Shown one piece after another: positions 6,131 to 6,502 of a stretch of 6,502 nucleotides of DNA. A program made the position numbers and the translations under genes. Each line of letters opens with the position of its first letter. Position 1 is the stretch's first letter. The stretch is from Fermentibacter danicus (GTDB taxonomy: Bacteria > Fermentibacterota > Fermentibacteria > Fermentibacterales > Fermentibacteraceae): positions 1 through 6,502 of the forward strand of contig LKHB01000228.1 of NCBI GenBank assembly GCA_001618615.1, given 5' to 3'. The notes below the pieces were generated by a model. It searched no databases. It was not told the DNA's origin and saw only the letters and a list, made by a program, of their open reading frames with translations.

Positions 6131-6147
6131 AAAAGCCCCGGCGGGCT
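6131..6147 (-). terminator. Short intrinsic terminator after the SPASM-like gene
   Basis: AGCCC (6147-6143) and GGGCT (6138-6134) form a five-base-pair GC-rich stem with loop GCCG, running into four T (6134-6131). It begins at the last base of the preceding stop codon and ends two bases before the tRNA-Ser -35 box. The stem is short, so termination may be incomplete. Confidence 0.55.
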
Positions 6148-6500
6148 CATGGGCAGATCGTGCAGTTACGGAACGACCGACGGGTCTTCCGTGCCTTCCA
6201 CGAGGCGGCCTCGAACCAGGATTCCCGGGACGGCTCGTACAGGACCGGAGCGTCCCCTCCCGCGATGGGGCATGGGCGGAGGCCACCGCGGGCATCGAGG
6301 CAGAGATAGTCGAGATGGGGACAGAGGGCTCCGTGAAGGCGCAGTTCGACCCCGCCGTCCTCCGAACGCCTGTATGGACAGTCCGGCTCGTCCAGCGCGA
6401 GCGCCCCCTGCCTGCCGTATTCCCCGCCCAGAGGATCGTAGAATGCATGCACAATCCTCGTATTGTCCCAGCCCTCCTCCTGTGCGAGCCGGGCGAAGGC
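6147..6500 (-). CDS. C-terminus of a radical SAM/SPASM-like iron-sulfur protein (partial)
   Basis: Only the last 117 codons are inside the window; the frame is open to the right edge, so the start is not visible. Numbering from the edge, cysteines lie at 41, 60, 67, 77, 113 and 116. The arrangement C-PHLDYLCLDARGGLRPC (60-77), then a Trp-containing linker, then a terminal CTICP follows the SPASM pattern: cysteine, a strand with a D..G turn, a cysteine, and a closing CxxC. In that family the cysteines hold an auxiliary 4Fe-4S cluster. The diagnostic CxxxCxxC of the radical SAM core would lie outside the window, so the substrate and reaction cannot be named. A GTG at 6452-6450 is in frame but lies mid-domain and is unlikely to be the real start. 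The gene ends at a terminator and is probably unrelated to its neighbours. Confidence 0.6.
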   Translation of the reverse strand, partial: AFARLAQEEGWDNTRIVHAFYDPLGGEYGRQGALALDEPDCPYRRSEDGGVELRLHGALCPHLDYLCLDARGGLRPCPIAGGDAPVLYEPSRESWFEAASWKARKTRRSFRNCTICP

Positions 6501-6502
6501 GG

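Noticed and set aside
1..6502. Mobile element, CRISPR array or prophage
   Set aside because: There is no transposase, integrase or phage motif, no spaced direct repeats, and no repeats of the tRNA 3' ends that would suggest an attachment site.

Overview
The window is chromosomal DNA from a GC-rich bacterium. Every gene I can support lies on the minus strand, so gene order runs from the right edge to the left edge. Bacterial assignment rests on dnaX, the ybaB/ebfC family gene, recR, a 4.5S-like SRP RNA, and tRNAs with encoded CCA ends. Arginine codon AGG is common despite the high GC, and four of the five visible start codons are GTG or TTG. The lineage cannot be fixed from the sequence. A poorly sampled high-GC phylum is plausible, but that is a guess.

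Right to left: (1) the C-terminal 117 codons of a cysteine-rich protein resembling the SPASM tail of radical SAM enzymes, ending at a short hairpin with a T run; (2) a strong promoter, tRNA-Ser(GGA), and a 645-residue cytoplasmic protein built from N-terminal TPR-like helices, a long Pro/Glu/Ala-rich disordered middle and a C-terminal beta-rich domain resembling AIM24; (3) tRNA-Ala(CGC), followed 13 bases later by a 465-residue membrane protein with a PP2C-like cytoplasmic domain whose metal-binding aspartates are largely replaced, one transmembrane helix and an unrecognised outer domain; (4) a perfect TATAAT box and SRP RNA, followed by dnaX, ybaB and recR (recR runs off the left edge).

The left half is the conserved SRP RNA-dnaX-ybaB-recR cluster known from Bacillus subtilis (scr-dnaX-yaaK-recR), serving replication clamp loading and recombinational repair. 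The right half is accessory: two unrecognised proteins, each directly behind a tRNA. A recurring layout is that each structural RNA heads a unit and the protein gene follows on the same strand with no visible terminator between them. The likely promoters lie upstream of the RNAs, which suggests mRNAs are released by RNA 3' processing.

The most unusual object is the membrane-anchored PP2C-like pseudophosphatase, next to the TPR/disordered/AIM24-like protein. No mobile element, CRISPR array or prophage gene is visible. Gaps without a gene are all below 300 bases.
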